From the NCBI GenBank assembly GCA_031394045.1, contig JANMWN010000156.1:1-22443 (forward strand): a stretch of 22,443 nucleotides of DNA, in the 5' to 3' direction. Below the pieces are notes generated by a model that saw only the letters and a program-made list of their open reading frames with translations, had not been told where the DNA came from and ran no database searches. The translations under genes and the position numbers were made by a program. Every line of letters starts with the position of its first letter. Position 1 is the stretch's first letter. The DNA comes from JANYIP01 sp031394045 (GTDB lineage: Bacteria > Actinomycetota > Actinomycetes > Prado026). Below, in pieces: positions 14,374 through 21,264 of this stretch.

Positions 14374-15306
14374 TCAGGCCGAGCGTCCTTGGATAGCCCA
14401 TGGCGCCGCGTCCCCTGCGAGCTCCTGCATCCGTACGTCGAAGTGCACGAGGTCTTCGGGGTTGAGCAGCGTGGCCCAGTCGCGGGTGCCGCCCGACCGG
14501 AAGAACCGTTCCGGGGACGCCCACACTCCGAGGTGGGCTTCGGGTGCCGTCTGAGCGGCCCGCGAGCGCATCGACGTGAGGGTTGCGGCTTGGACGAAGT
14601 CCGGCCAGCGTTCCTCGTCCACCTCGACGTCGAGCGCTGTTGCCACCCGTCGCATCTCGGTATCCAGGTCGGCCCAGAGGTCGGCGTAGTGGAACAGGTG
14701 GACGTTCGGTGCGTCGCGTGCGTCCCAGTACGTACGGATCTGCTGGCAGAAGTCTTCGAGGCCCAGCGGACCACAACCGTTGGGTAGCTCGTCGTTGTCG
14801 ATGAACCATCGCAGGTAGTCCGCCGGCCCCTCGGGCGCCCGACCGATCATGCGCAGGTCAGGCCCGGGCGGGCCGGATGCGGCGACCCGAAGCTCGTTGG
14901 CGCGGTCACGGTCCATGTTCTCGCGGTGGTCCCGGGCCGAGAGCGCGATGTCGAGCGGGTGCCGGGCGACGACGATGTAGGTCACCGACGGGAGCTGCGG
15001 CAACCCGTCCATCGGCGTGTGCGTCTTGAGGAAGCGACGGTGCGACTGCCGTTCGAGGAGGCCGAGCACCTGGTCGTCGGTGCTCGTCAGCATGTCCAGC
15101 CACGGTGAGATCGTGCTGACGGGGACGCCGAGCTCGACCCGGTCCAGCAGGAGCATCCCGACGATGGCCTGCATCCACGAGGTCCCGCACTTCGACGGTG
15201 TCGAGATCACCACGTCATCAGGACGGAACGTGAACCGCTCCCATCGTGCGCTGTCGGCCAGGAAGCCCTGGTACCGGCGTACGGCCGGGGTCGGCTGGGC
15301 TGACAT
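14374..15306 (-). CDS. PAPS-dependent sulfotransferase family protein
   Basis: 310 residues of the sulfotransferase fold, which moves a sulfuryl group from PAPS to a hydroxyl or amine on a small molecule or lipid. The 5'-phosphosulfate loop TPSKCGTSW (36-44, K39) follows strand DDVVIS. RRFLKTHTP carries the probable catalytic H96. The 3'-phosphate motif is ARHPLDIALS (R115, S123). A C-terminal part (about 285-300) supplies the remaining cofactor contacts. No signal peptide, so cytoplasmic. ATG at 15306 with AGGAG eight bases upstream. It starts 24 bases after the VOC gene stop, so both are probably one transcript. The acceptor substrate is unknown. Confidence 0.88.
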   Translation of the reverse strand: MSAQPTPAVRRYQGFLADSARWERFTFRPDDVVISTPSKCGTSWMQAIVGMLLLDRVELGVPVSTISPWLDMLTSTDDQVLGLLERQSHRRFLKTHTPMDGLPQLPSVTYIVVARHPLDIALSARDHRENMDRDRANELRVAASGPPGPDLRMIGRAPEGPADYLRWFIDNDELPNGCGPLGLEDFCQQIRTYWDARDAPNVHLFHYADLWADLDTEMRRVATALDVEVDEERWPDFVQAATLTSMRSRAAQTAPEAHLGVWASPERFFRSGGTRDWATLLNPEDLVHFDVRMQELAGDAAPWAIQGRSA

Positions 15307-15330
15307 CTCGGCGGCTCCTCTCTCGGCGGG

Positions 15331-15753
15331 TCAGCCCATCGGGGTGCGCTGGGCGAGTCGGACGCTGTTGCCGGACGGGTCGCGGAACCCGCAGTCGATC
15401 CCGTACGGCTGCACGGTCGGCTTCTCGGTGAACTCCACCCCACGAGCCGACAGCTCCTCGTACGCCTTCATCGCGTCGTCCGTGGTGAGAAAGATGGTAC
15501 TGGCGAAGCCCTTGGCGGTGAGGTTGGCGACCTCGGCGCGCGTGGCCTCGTCGAGGACCGGCGGCCCAGGGATGGCCATGAGCACGATCGAGATCTGGTC
15601 CTGGTCCTGCGGGCCAACGGTCAGCCAGCGGAAGTTGCCCATCTCCGGCACGGTGACGTCCTCGCGGATCTCGAAGCCGATCTTTTCGGTCCAGAAGGCC
15701 AGCGCCTCGTCCTGGTCGTGCACCCAGAGCTGGGCGGTGCTGATCTTGATCAT
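15331..15753 (-). CDS. VOC-family (glyoxalase/bleomycin-resistance-like) protein
   Basis: 140 residues of the vicinal oxygen chelate fold: two beta-alpha-beta-beta-beta modules that hold a metal or bind a small molecule. Module 1: KISTAQLWVHDQDEALAFWTEKIGFE. Module 2: ASTIFLTTDDAMKAYEELSARGVEF, ending with FRDPSGNSVRLAQR. The metal ligand pattern of true glyoxalase I is not clear, so catalysis is uncertain. I chose the ATG at 15753 because GGAGG (15759-15763) lies five bases upstream. The ATG at 15765 would add MEDT but has no ribosome site. AraC-type regulators next to VOC proteins are common and the AraC-type gene lies just upstream here. Confidence 0.85.
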   Translation of the reverse strand: MIKISTAQLWVHDQDEALAFWTEKIGFEIREDVTVPEMGNFRWLTVGPQDQDQISIVLMAIPGPPVLDEATRAEVANLTAKGFASTIFLTTDDAMKAYEELSARGVEFTEKPTVQPYGIDCGFRDPSGNSVRLAQRTPMG

Positions 15754-15788
15754 TGTGTCCTCCATGGGGATCGGCCTGCTGTGCCTCG

Positions 15789-15794
15789 AACCTA
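15789..15794 (-). promoter_or_regulatory. Possible -10 box (TAGGTT) of the VOC gene
   Basis: TAGGTT on the minus strand, about 36 bases before the VOC ATG and between it and the AraC-type gene. No -35 is evident. This would let the VOC-sulfotransferase pair be read apart from the regulator. Confidence 0.28.
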
Positions 15795-15804
15795 GGCGCC
15801 CCGG

Positions 15805-16239
15805 TCAGCTGCCGTCTTCTCCGATCGTGCTGTTCGTCGGACGCCCGTACGCCTTGAGCACGCACAGCGGAATCCGAGCCAGGCTGGCGGCCGACGGGAA
15901 CGAGGCGCGGTACTGGGTCGGCGTCATGCCGTACGCGCGGCTGAAGCTCGAGGTGAACGAGCCGACGCTCGACAGTCCCACGCGCATGCAGATGTCGGCG
16001 ACGGAGTAGTCGGTGCCGCGCAGCAACGTGGCCGCGCGCTCGAGCCGGCGAGTCAGCAGGTACGAGTACGGCGTCTCCCCGAACGCGCGCCGGAACTCGC
16101 GGCTGAAGTGCGCCCGTGACAGGCGTGCTGCTGCGGCGAGGTCGTCCACGGTGAGCGGCTCGGTGTACCGGGTGTCGGCGAGGTCCTTCGCGCGTACGAG
16201 GTGGCGCACGCCGGGGACTGCTGCTCGGGTGGTCGGCAC
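15805..16239 (-). CDS. AraC-family DNA-binding regulator, HTH-only
   Basis: 144 residues, almost only the two helix-turn-helix units of the AraC family, without an N-terminal sensor domain. HTH 1 is about 28-60 (LTVDDLAAAARLSRAHFSREFRRAFG). HTH 2 is about 76-110 with VADICMRVGLSSVGSFTSSFSRAYGMTP and the family end PTQYRA. The C-terminus (111-144) is a short tail. The GTG start at 16239 is preceded by a TAGTCT box at leaderless spacing and not by a ribosome site. It probably regulates the adjacent VOC-sulfotransferase genes and perhaps itself. Sensing without an effector domain must come from elsewhere. Confidence 0.87.
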   Translation of the reverse strand: MPTTRAAVPGVRHLVRAKDLADTRYTEPLTVDDLAAAARLSRAHFSREFRRAFGETPYSYLLTRRLERAATLLRGTDYSVADICMRVGLSSVGSFTSSFSRAYGMTPTQYRASFPSAASLARIPLCVLKAYGRPTNSTIGEDGS

Positions 16240-16245
16240 GCCACC

Positions 16246-16251
16246 AGACTA
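16246..16251 (-). promoter_or_regulatory. AraC-type gene -10 box (TAGTCT), leaderless type
   Basis: Minus-strand TAGTCT, six bases (GGTGGC), then the GTG start. A pseudo-palindrome GTAC-TTC-GTAC (16261-16271) lies just upstream at about -22 to -32 and could bind a regulator. The 10-mer CCTAGTCTGG here is identical to the one upstream of the next gene at 17055-17064. Confidence 0.45.
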
Positions 16252-16278
16252 GGGCGACGCGTACTTCGTACCCGCCGG

Positions 16279-17019
16279 CTACTCGTCCAGGTGACTCACG
16301 ATCCTCGGGATGCGGCCGACGAGGTCAGCCAGCGACGCCCGTGACCGTCCGGGCTCTCCTTGGGCGACCAGGTTGGCCATGCCGGGATCGCCCGCGGCCG
16401 CGGCGGCAGGGATGCCGTCGAGCATGATCTGGATCCGACCAGGGACTGCAGCGAGGATCTGGGCGGCCGTCACGCCGCCGTAGGTCTCGGCGATCAGGAC
16501 AAGCCGAGTCGCAGCGTCCGCCGCCCCGGTGTCACGCCACAGCGGCACGCAGTTCCAGGCGATGAACGCCAGCTCCTGGAGCGGGGTCGTCGGCCCGGCC
16601 AGGTCCCAGTCGAAGACTCCGACGAGACGGTCACCGTCGAAGCAGGCGTTGTACGGGGCGATGTCGTTGTGCCCGACCAGGGTCGGCTGCGGGACCGGGA
16701 AGTAGCGCCACGGGCCTGGGTGGCTGAAGTCGGCAACCGCGTCGTGGAACATTCGGGTCCACGAGACCAGGCTGACGATCTGCCCCTCCGACAACCGATC
16801 GGTGTCGATGTCGACGACCTGGCCCGGGAGGAAGTCGAGCACCTCCCTCCCGAGATCATCCAAGCCGAGCACCCGAGGGACATGCGGCAGTCGCGGCGCG
16901 AGATGGGCCAGCAGCGCGTGCACCGCCGGAGTCCACGGGCCCACCGGGCGGCGCACCGTGTCGCCGATCCTGAACACACCGCCGACATTGCCGGGCAGGT
17001 GCCGCCCGTCGTGGCTCAA
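16279..17019 (-). CDS. Aminoglycoside-phosphotransferase-like kinase family protein
   Basis: 246 residues, an APH-family (kinase-like) domain. The catalytic loop H117-N-D119-x-x-x-x-N124 (LVGHNDIAPYN) and the metal-binding FDWD (D137, D139) are intact. N-terminal GNVGGVFRIGDTVRRPVGPWTPAVHALLAHL is typical of a large actinobacterial group of uncharacterised APH-like proteins. At 246 residues it has a reduced N-lobe. Whether it phosphorylates an antibiotic is unknown; most of this group have no assigned substrate. The start is probably TTG at 17019 with GGGAGG about 11 bases upstream; no ATG or GTG fits better. It is divergent from the SRPBCC gene. Confidence 0.82.
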   Translation of the reverse strand: MSHDGRHLPGNVGGVFRIGDTVRRPVGPWTPAVHALLAHLAPRLPHVPRVLGLDDLGREVLDFLPGQVVDIDTDRLSEGQIVSLVSWTRMFHDAVADFSHPGPWRYFPVPQPTLVGHNDIAPYNACFDGDRLVGVFDWDLAGPTTPLQELAFIAWNCVPLWRDTGAADAATRLVLIAETYGGVTAAQILAAVPGRIQIMLDGIPAAAAAGDPGMANLVAQGEPGRSRASLADLVGRIPRIVSHLDE

Positions 17020-17055
17020 CGCGCTCTCACCCTCCCGACTGCACCGCTCTCGTCC

Positions 17056-17061
17056 AGACTA
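17056..17061 (-). promoter_or_regulatory. Possible -10 box (TAGTCT) of the APH-like gene
   Basis: Minus-strand TAGTCT inside CCTAGTCTGG, the same 10-mer found before the AraC-type gene. It implies a transcript start near 17049 and a 30-base leader containing the ribosome site. Confidence 0.38.
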
Positions 17062-17108
17062 GGTCGCGGTCGCCGGCAGGCGTACGTTGATGGCTTCAGG
17101 AGGTCGCC

Positions 17109-17561
17109 ATGACGACTCAAGGCACAGTCTCGACCACGATCCACGCGTCGCCCGAGGCCGTCTGGCCGTGGGTCTCCGACATCACCCGGCACGCCGAGTG
17201 GAGCCCGAAGCCGTACCGGGTCGAGCTGGTGTCAGGGGAGCCCAACGCGGTCGGGAGTCGCTACCGGTCGGTGGGCTGGGTACCGCCGAACGACGGCAAC
17301 CACAGCAACGACGTCGAGATCACCGAGGTGGTCCCGACGTCGCGCTTCGCCCTGAACGCGAGCGACGCCAGCGGCACGTTCGTCAACACCTTCGACCTCA
17401 AGCCCGTCGACGGCGGCACCGAGGTGACGTTCCACATCGTCTTCCCCGCGATGAAGGGGTTCAACGCGGTGATGGTCCCGCTCGTGTTCCCCTTCGTCGC
17501 CAAGCCCGACTTCCGCAAGCGCCTCGCGCTGCTCAAGCAAAAGGTCGAGGCGGCCGACTGA
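17109..17561 (+). CDS. SRPBCC-family (START/polyketide-cyclase-like) protein
   Basis: 150 residues with the SRPBCC helix-grip fold: a first strand TVSTTIHASPEAVWPWVSDITRHAEWSP, central strands around GSRYRSVGW and RFALNAS, and a long C-terminal helix (about 125-148). The family binds hydrophobic small molecules in its cavity; some members are cyclases or lipid carriers. No residue pattern here fixes a ligand. ATG at 17109 with perfect AGGAGG (17098-17103) five bases upstream. It is alone on the plus strand, divergent from the APH-like gene and convergent with the PIG-L gene (113-base gap without a clear terminator). Confidence 0.85.
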   Translation: MTTQGTVSTTIHASPEAVWPWVSDITRHAEWSPKPYRVELVSGEPNAVGSRYRSVGWVPPNDGNHSNDVEITEVVPTSRFALNASDASGTFVNTFDLKPVDGGTEVTFHIVFPAMKGFNAVMVPLVFPFVAKPDFRKRLALLKQKVEAAD

Positions 17562-17674
17562 CCGTGGTCCGGCCCGGCCAGGCGCCGCCGGCGGTGGTCG
17601 CTGGCTGCTTGGTCGTACCCATGCCGTCCTGTGCAGCCTGGCTTGCTCGAGACGTTGGCGGACCGCGCCGAGGG

Positions 17675-18403
17675 TCAGGGCAGCCGGAACATCTCCTCGG
17701 CCAGCCCTTCGCGCAGGAACGCCTCGCCCAGGTGCTTGAGGACCGCCTCGGTCTGACTGACCTGGGACTTCAGGGCGCGCACCTTGGCGTCGAGCAGGTC
17801 CCCGTCGTACCGCGCGTGGATCGCCAGCTCGTCGGCCGGGGTGCAGGGCGGTTCGGAACCCATGTACGCGCCGAGCTCGTCCAGGCCAGGCCGGAACCTC
17901 GCAAGCCAGTCGGGGGTGTTGGTGGCGTAGTAGACCTGGGTTCCTCGGCCACCGAGTCGGCCGGCCCTGGCGACTGCCGCCGTCGCCCAGCGTGAGGTGG
18001 ACCGATGGTCGTCGTGCCCAGTCATCCCGTCCGGGCCGAAGCAGAGGACCGAGTCGGGCCGGACGCGTTCCATCACCGCGCAGATGCGGGCGACCGCCTC
18101 CTCGTCGTCGATCGCCGCGCAGCCACCGTCGGGGTAGTCGAGCCAGGTGTGGTCGCCGACGCCCAGCTCGGCCAGGGCGACGTCGAGCTCGGCGGTGCGG
18201 ATCGCCGCCAGTACCGGTCCGGTCGGCCAGCGGACCTCGTCGGAGGAGCCCGCCTCACCCCGGGTCGCCGTGACGCATGCAACGGTCTGGCCGGCTCGGA
18301 CGGCCTCGGCCATCAGACCGCCGGACAGGTACGTCTCGTCGTCGGGGTGCGCCCACACTCCGAGGACCGTGCCCAGCTGGTGCCCGCGGAGCGGCGAGCT
18401 CAC
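17675..18403 (-). CDS. PIG-L family deacetylase (MshB/Mca-like)
   Basis: 242 residues of the Zn-dependent PIG-L/LmbE fold. The A-H19-P-D21-D22-E23 motif and the second metal motif GHDDH (H130, H133) are present. The family includes MshB (GlcNAc-Ins deacetylase of mycothiol synthesis) and Mca (mycothiol S-conjugate amidase), as well as other N-acetyl sugar deacetylases. I chose the GTG at 18403 because it overlaps the upstream stop as GTGA and gives a normal start (SSPLRGHQLGTVLGVWAHPDDE). The longer frame upstream is Arg-rich and not credible. With the coupled TIGR03086 gene, a mycothiol-linked amidase role is plausible but inferred. At 242 residues it is shorter than Mca or MshB (about 290-300). 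Confidence 0.88.
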   Translation of the reverse strand: MSSPLRGHQLGTVLGVWAHPDDETYLSGGLMAEAVRAGQTVACVTATRGEAGSSDEVRWPTGPVLAAIRTAELDVALAELGVGDHTWLDYPDGGCAAIDDEEAVARICAVMERVRPDSVLCFGPDGMTGHDDHRSTSRWATAAVARAGRLGGRGTQVYYATNTPDWLARFRPGLDELGAYMGSEPPCTPADELAIHARYDGDLLDAKVRALKSQVSQTEAVLKHLGEAFLREGLAEEMFRLP

Positions 18404-18966
18404 CCCTGGCGCCCGGCGATCGCGATCAGCTGCGCCTGCGCGTCCGCGCCAGCGTCGACGGGCTTGCTCGGTGCGAAGATCCCGTACTGGGCAAAGGCTT
18501 CGACGTCGGGTGCGAGATGCACAAGGACCTCGGCCGCGAGCTCGGGCTGGAGCCGGTCGTCGGCGCCGATCCCGCGGGCCAGGTCCCAGGCATGGACGGT
18601 GAGGTCGCCGATGAGCTGCCATGCGTACACGGAGCCGGGTACGTCGGCGAAGGACAGGTGCACGATGCGGTCGAGCGCACCCGGTGCGTGGAGGGCCTCG
18701 GTCGCCGCAGCAGCGGACGCCTCCCAGGCCGCGACCGGATCATCGCCCAGCAGGTCACCGTCGAGCGCGTCACCGACGTCGGCGACGGTGGCGCCGTTCA
18801 TCAGCGGGGGTACCCAGAGCTGCTCGTTGACCAGGTGGTTGACGAGGGTGCGTACGTCCCACTCCGTGCAAGGCGTCGGGTCGCCCCACTGGTCGGCCTT
18901 GATGGCGTGGACGCGGCTCCCGAACTCTGCGGTCGCGCGTGCGTGGTGCTCGAGAAGTGTCGGCAT
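18400..18966 (-). CDS. TIGR03086-type DinB-like metal protein (mycothiol-dependent family)
   Basis: 188 residues of the DinB/YfiT-like four-helix metalloenzyme fold in the TIGR03086 branch. Marks: TPCTEWDVRTLVNHLV with H44 as first metal ligand, and GDLTVHAWDLARG with H125 (and D128 nearby). This group overlaps the mycothiol-dependent maleylpyruvate isomerase and mycothiol S-transferase superfamily, which adds mycothiol to electrophiles. The third ligand is not certain from the sequence alone. ATG at 18966 with AGGAGG upstream. Its stop overlaps the PIG-L start by four bases (GTGA), so the pair is translated together. Upstream lies the long inverted repeat at 19058-19120. Confidence 0.85.
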   Translation of the reverse strand: MPTLLEHHARATAEFGSRVHAIKADQWGDPTPCTEWDVRTLVNHLVNEQLWVPPLMNGATVADVGDALDGDLLGDDPVAAWEASAAAATEALHAPGALDRIVHLSFADVPGSVYAWQLIGDLTVHAWDLARGIGADDRLQPELAAEVLVHLAPDVEAFAQYGIFAPSKPVDAGADAQAQLIAIAGRQG

Positions 18967-19050
18967 GGCACTGCCTCCTTGGGGCTGACGTTTGCGCCCA
19001 CTGTGGACCGTCCGCGCGCCGTTGTGAAGGTCAGTCGCCGATCTTTGGTC

Positions 19051-19120
19051 TCTCTCAAGTCGATCTTGAGAGATGACTGGGCTGCGCGGCGTGTCGCCCA
19101 GTGATCTCTCAAGATCGACT
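19051..19120 (-). terminator. Long-stem inverted repeat with competing small stem
   Basis: Arms 19058-19074 and 19104-19120 pair perfectly over 17 bases (ends AGTCGATC...GAGAGAT and ATCTCTC...GATCGACT). An inner stem ACTGGGC/GCCCAGT (19076-19082, 19096-19102) follows after one mismatch, with a 13-base loop. The near arm also pairs with 19051-19059 (CTTGAGAGA with TCTCTCAAG, five-base loop), so two structures exclude each other. It starts 15 bases after the Gfo/Idh stop on the minus strand and lies about 90 bases before the TIGR03086 start. Most likely a terminator or attenuator; function inferred. Confidence 0.5.
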
Positions 19121-19134
19121 CGGAGATCCGCGGG

Positions 19135-20154
19135 CTACTCGCCGGGGTAGGTCAGGCCGATCTGGCGGCGTACGGCGTCGAGGGTGCCCATGATCGCGAC
19201 CGTCTCGGCCAGCGGCAGGATCGGGCTCTCGAGCTGGCCGGCGGCCACGCAGCGCGCGACCTCGGCTGCCTGGTGCCGCAGCCCGTTGCCCTCGTGAGCC
19301 AGCGCGAAGACCTCGGGCTCGCCGTCGCGCGGGGTCAGCGTGAAGCTCGACGGTGCGTAGAACACCGAGTCGATCTCGATCCGCCCCTCGGTACCGATGA
19401 TCGCGGCCCGGTTGGGGCCGAGCGCCTCCAGGCTGGTGGTGAGCACCGACTGCCGGCCGCCCTCGTGCTGCAGGATGATCGACGTGGTCGCGTCCACGCC
19501 GGTGAACGCGGGGTCGCTGACCGCAGTGACCGAGGTGGGCGTCCCGAGCACCATCGAGGAGAAGGACACCGGGTAGATCCCGAGGTCGAGCAGGGCGCCA
19601 CCGCCGAGGGCCGGCGCGAACAGCCGGAACTCCGGGTCGCGCGCGAACCACTGGCAGTGGTCGGCGACGACCAGGCGTATGTCCCCCAGCCGGCCGGACG
19701 CCACGAGCTCGCGCACCTCCACCATGTGCGGCACGAACCGCGCCCACATGGCCTCCATCAGGAACACGCCCTTCCGGCGGGCCGCGTCGACAAGTGACTG
19801 TGCCTCAGAGGCGTTGATGGTGAACGGCTTCTCGCACAGGACGTGCTTGCCGGCCTCGATCGCGGCTAGGGCGGCGTCGTGGTGCCCCGGGTGCGGCGTG
19901 GAGACGTACACCGCCTCGACGTCAGGATCGGCGACCAGGGCGGCGTACGACGCGTGCCGGTGCGAGATGCCGAAGCGGTCCGCGAACACGTCGGCGCTGG
20001 CCTGGGTACGCGACCCGACCGCGACCACCGAGGCCCCGGGCAGCAGGTGCAGGTCGTCGACGAAGCGGCTGGCGATCCACCCGGTGCCGATGATCCCCCA
20101 CCGCAGCGGGGGTGCGGCGGCGCTGGCTGCGGAGACGGGGTCGGGCGAGGTCAT
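19135..20154 (-). CDS. Gfo/Idh/MocA-family NAD(P)-dependent oxidoreductase
   Basis: 339 residues. N-terminal Rossmann domain with GTGWIA (23-28) binding NAD(P) and the family signature CEKPF (E108-K109-P110). The C-terminal alpha/beta substrate domain has GGGALLDLGIYP (D189, Y193). The dihydrodiol- or sugar-dehydrogenase-like branch is the best match (similar to bacterial inositol/sugar dehydrogenases). Substrate unknown. ATG at 20154, AGGAG (20161-20165) six bases upstream. It follows the epimerase gene after 27 bases, so both are one operon: a sugar-type modification pair. Confidence 0.88.
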   Translation of the reverse strand: MTSPDPVSAASAAAPPLRWGIIGTGWIASRFVDDLHLLPGASVVAVGSRTQASADVFADRFGISHRHASYAALVADPDVEAVYVSTPHPGHHDAALAAIEAGKHVLCEKPFTINASEAQSLVDAARRKGVFLMEAMWARFVPHMVEVRELVASGRLGDIRLVVADHCQWFARDPEFRLFAPALGGGALLDLGIYPVSFSSMVLGTPTSVTAVSDPAFTGVDATTSIILQHEGGRQSVLTTSLEALGPNRAAIIGTEGRIEIDSVFYAPSSFTLTPRDGEPEVFALAHEGNGLRHQAAEVARCVAAGQLESPILPLAETVAIMGTLDAVRRQIGLTYPGE

Positions 20155-20181
20155 CGGATGCTCCTAGAGATTGGAAGGTGA

Positions 20182-21183
20182 TCAGCCGAGCCGGCTGATC
20201 AGGTCGGCCTCGCGGGCCGGGTCGAGGCCCATCCCGGGTGGTGCCGTGTCGGCCGCCTCGCGTACCCAGGCCGCCGTGTCGGCGATCGTGTCGGCCAGCG
20301 GCCGGGTCACCAGCCCGGCGGCGTACGCGGCTGACGGGTCGACCGCGTTCAGGTCGGCCTCGTCGGGGAACTCCGGCTCCCAGAACGGGAAGGCCGCGCT
20401 GTCGAGGCCCTCGGCCACGAGCCGGTCGCCGTCGACCCAGCGCAGCGTCGTCCCCTCTGGCGCCACGACGTCGGCGGTCGCCGACAGCAGGTCGCCGATC
20501 GAGAACGGCGGCCGCGGGCTGACGGTGTGGAAGGTCCCGCCGGCCGACCCGCGAGCGCCGCCGCCCTCGAGCAGGTGGGCCACGAAGTCGCCCTGGTCGC
20601 GCGCGTCGATCACCTGCTGCGGGGTGTTGGCGGGGCCGGGGCACAGCACCTCGCCGCCGGCCGCGATCCGGCGTACCCAGGTGGGGAACCGCCAGGTGTG
20701 GTCGTACGGCCCGACGACGTAGGTCGGGCGGACGACGAGCAGGGCGTCGCCGTACGCGTCCGCCGCGGCCCGTTCGCAGAGCACCTTCAGCCCGCCGTAC
20801 GTCTGGTCGGTGACCACCTCGGTCGTCGGGTCGGCCAGCTCGATCAGCTCGGCGTCCTCGGTGATCCCGGGCCCAGGCGGAGGTGCGTAGACCGAGACGC
20901 TCGAGACGAACAGGTGCTGGCCGCCTCGACCCTCAAGGGCCGCAGCCAGCTCGGTCACCTGGCGGGGGAAGTACCCGCACACGTCGACGGTCGCGTCCCA
21001 CTGCCGGCCGGCCAGCCGGCCCAGGTCGGTGCCCCGGTCGCCGAGGATGTGCTCGGCCTCGGGGAACAGCTCCGGGCCGGAGCTGCCGCGGTGGAAGACG
21101 GTGACGTCATGCCCGCGTCGCAGCGCCGACTCGACGATGTGGCGGCCGACGAACCGGGTCCCACCGAGCACGAGGATCTGCAT
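20182..21183 (-). CDS. NAD-dependent epimerase/dehydratase-family protein (extended SDR)
   Basis: 333 residues. The NAD(P)-binding start is MQILVLGGTRFVGRH (GGTRFVG 7-13). The SDR active-site pair Y129 and K133 is in TYGGLKVLCER, and the serine strand LFVSSVSVYA precedes it. The variant glycine motif GGTRFVG (not GxxGxxG) and the general layout fit the group of atypical extended SDRs annotated as reductases or epimerases. The C-terminal half (165-333) is the substrate-binding part. ATG at 21183 follows a TAGACT box at leaderless spacing and has no ribosome site at normal distance. It precedes the Gfo/Idh gene by 27 bases. Confidence 0.87.
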   Translation of the reverse strand: MQILVLGGTRFVGRHIVESALRRGHDVTVFHRGSSGPELFPEAEHILGDRGTDLGRLAGRQWDATVDVCGYFPRQVTELAAALEGRGGQHLFVSSVSVYAPPPGPGITEDAELIELADPTTEVVTDQTYGGLKVLCERAAADAYGDALLVVRPTYVVGPYDHTWRFPTWVRRIAAGGEVLCPGPANTPQQVIDARDQGDFVAHLLEGGGARGSAGGTFHTVSPRPPFSIGDLLSATADVVAPEGTTLRWVDGDRLVAEGLDSAAFPFWEPEFPDEADLNAVDPSAAYAAGLVTRPLADTIADTAAWVREAADTAPPGMGLDPAREADLISRLG

Positions 21184-21189
21184 CCCCGC

Positions 21190-21195
21190 AGTCTA
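21190..21195 (-). promoter_or_regulatory. Epimerase -10 box (TAGACT), leaderless type
   Basis: Minus-strand TAGACT, six bases (GCGGGG), then ATG at 21183. The Gs are too close to the ATG for a ribosome site. The operon epimerase-Gfo/Idh thus seems to start here, apart from lysA. Confidence 0.48.
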
Positions 21196-21199
21196 GGGA

Positions 21200-21225
21200 G
21201 CGCGTCAGCGCCGGTCGCGACGCGT
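21200..21225 (-). terminator. Possible hairpin after lysA
   Basis: CGCGTC (21201-21206) and GACGCG (21219-21224), with a flanking G-T pair, around a 12-base loop, about 20 bases after the lysA-type stop. It sits just upstream of the epimerase promoter. GC-rich context makes it only suggestive. Confidence 0.3.
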
Positions 21226-21264
21226 CAGGGCAGGTCGCGCCGGGTCAGGGCAGGTCGCGCCGGG
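21225..21264. repeat. 20-base perfect tandem duplication across the lysA stop codon
   Basis: The unit TCAGGGCAGGTCGCGCCGGG occurs twice in a row (21225-21244, 21245-21264), followed by its first five bases again. The second copy encodes the lysA end and stop; the first lies just after the stop, in a shifted frame. It looks like a recent local duplication with no effect on the protein. Confidence 0.85.

Noticed and set aside
14105..14374. tRNA-Thr as an attachment site of an integrated element
   Set aside because: No integrase gene and no second copy of the tRNA 3' end seen in the window.
17562..17674. Terminator between the convergent SRPBCC and PIG-L genes
   Set aside because: Only a loopless 10-base palindrome CCGCCGGCGG (17585-17594) is present; no real stem-loop found.
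18404..18622. N-terminal extension of the PIG-L protein (73 residues)
   Set aside because: Arg-rich low-complexity sequence overlapping the TIGR03086 gene. The GTGA junction at 18400-18403 gives a normal start just before AHPDDE.
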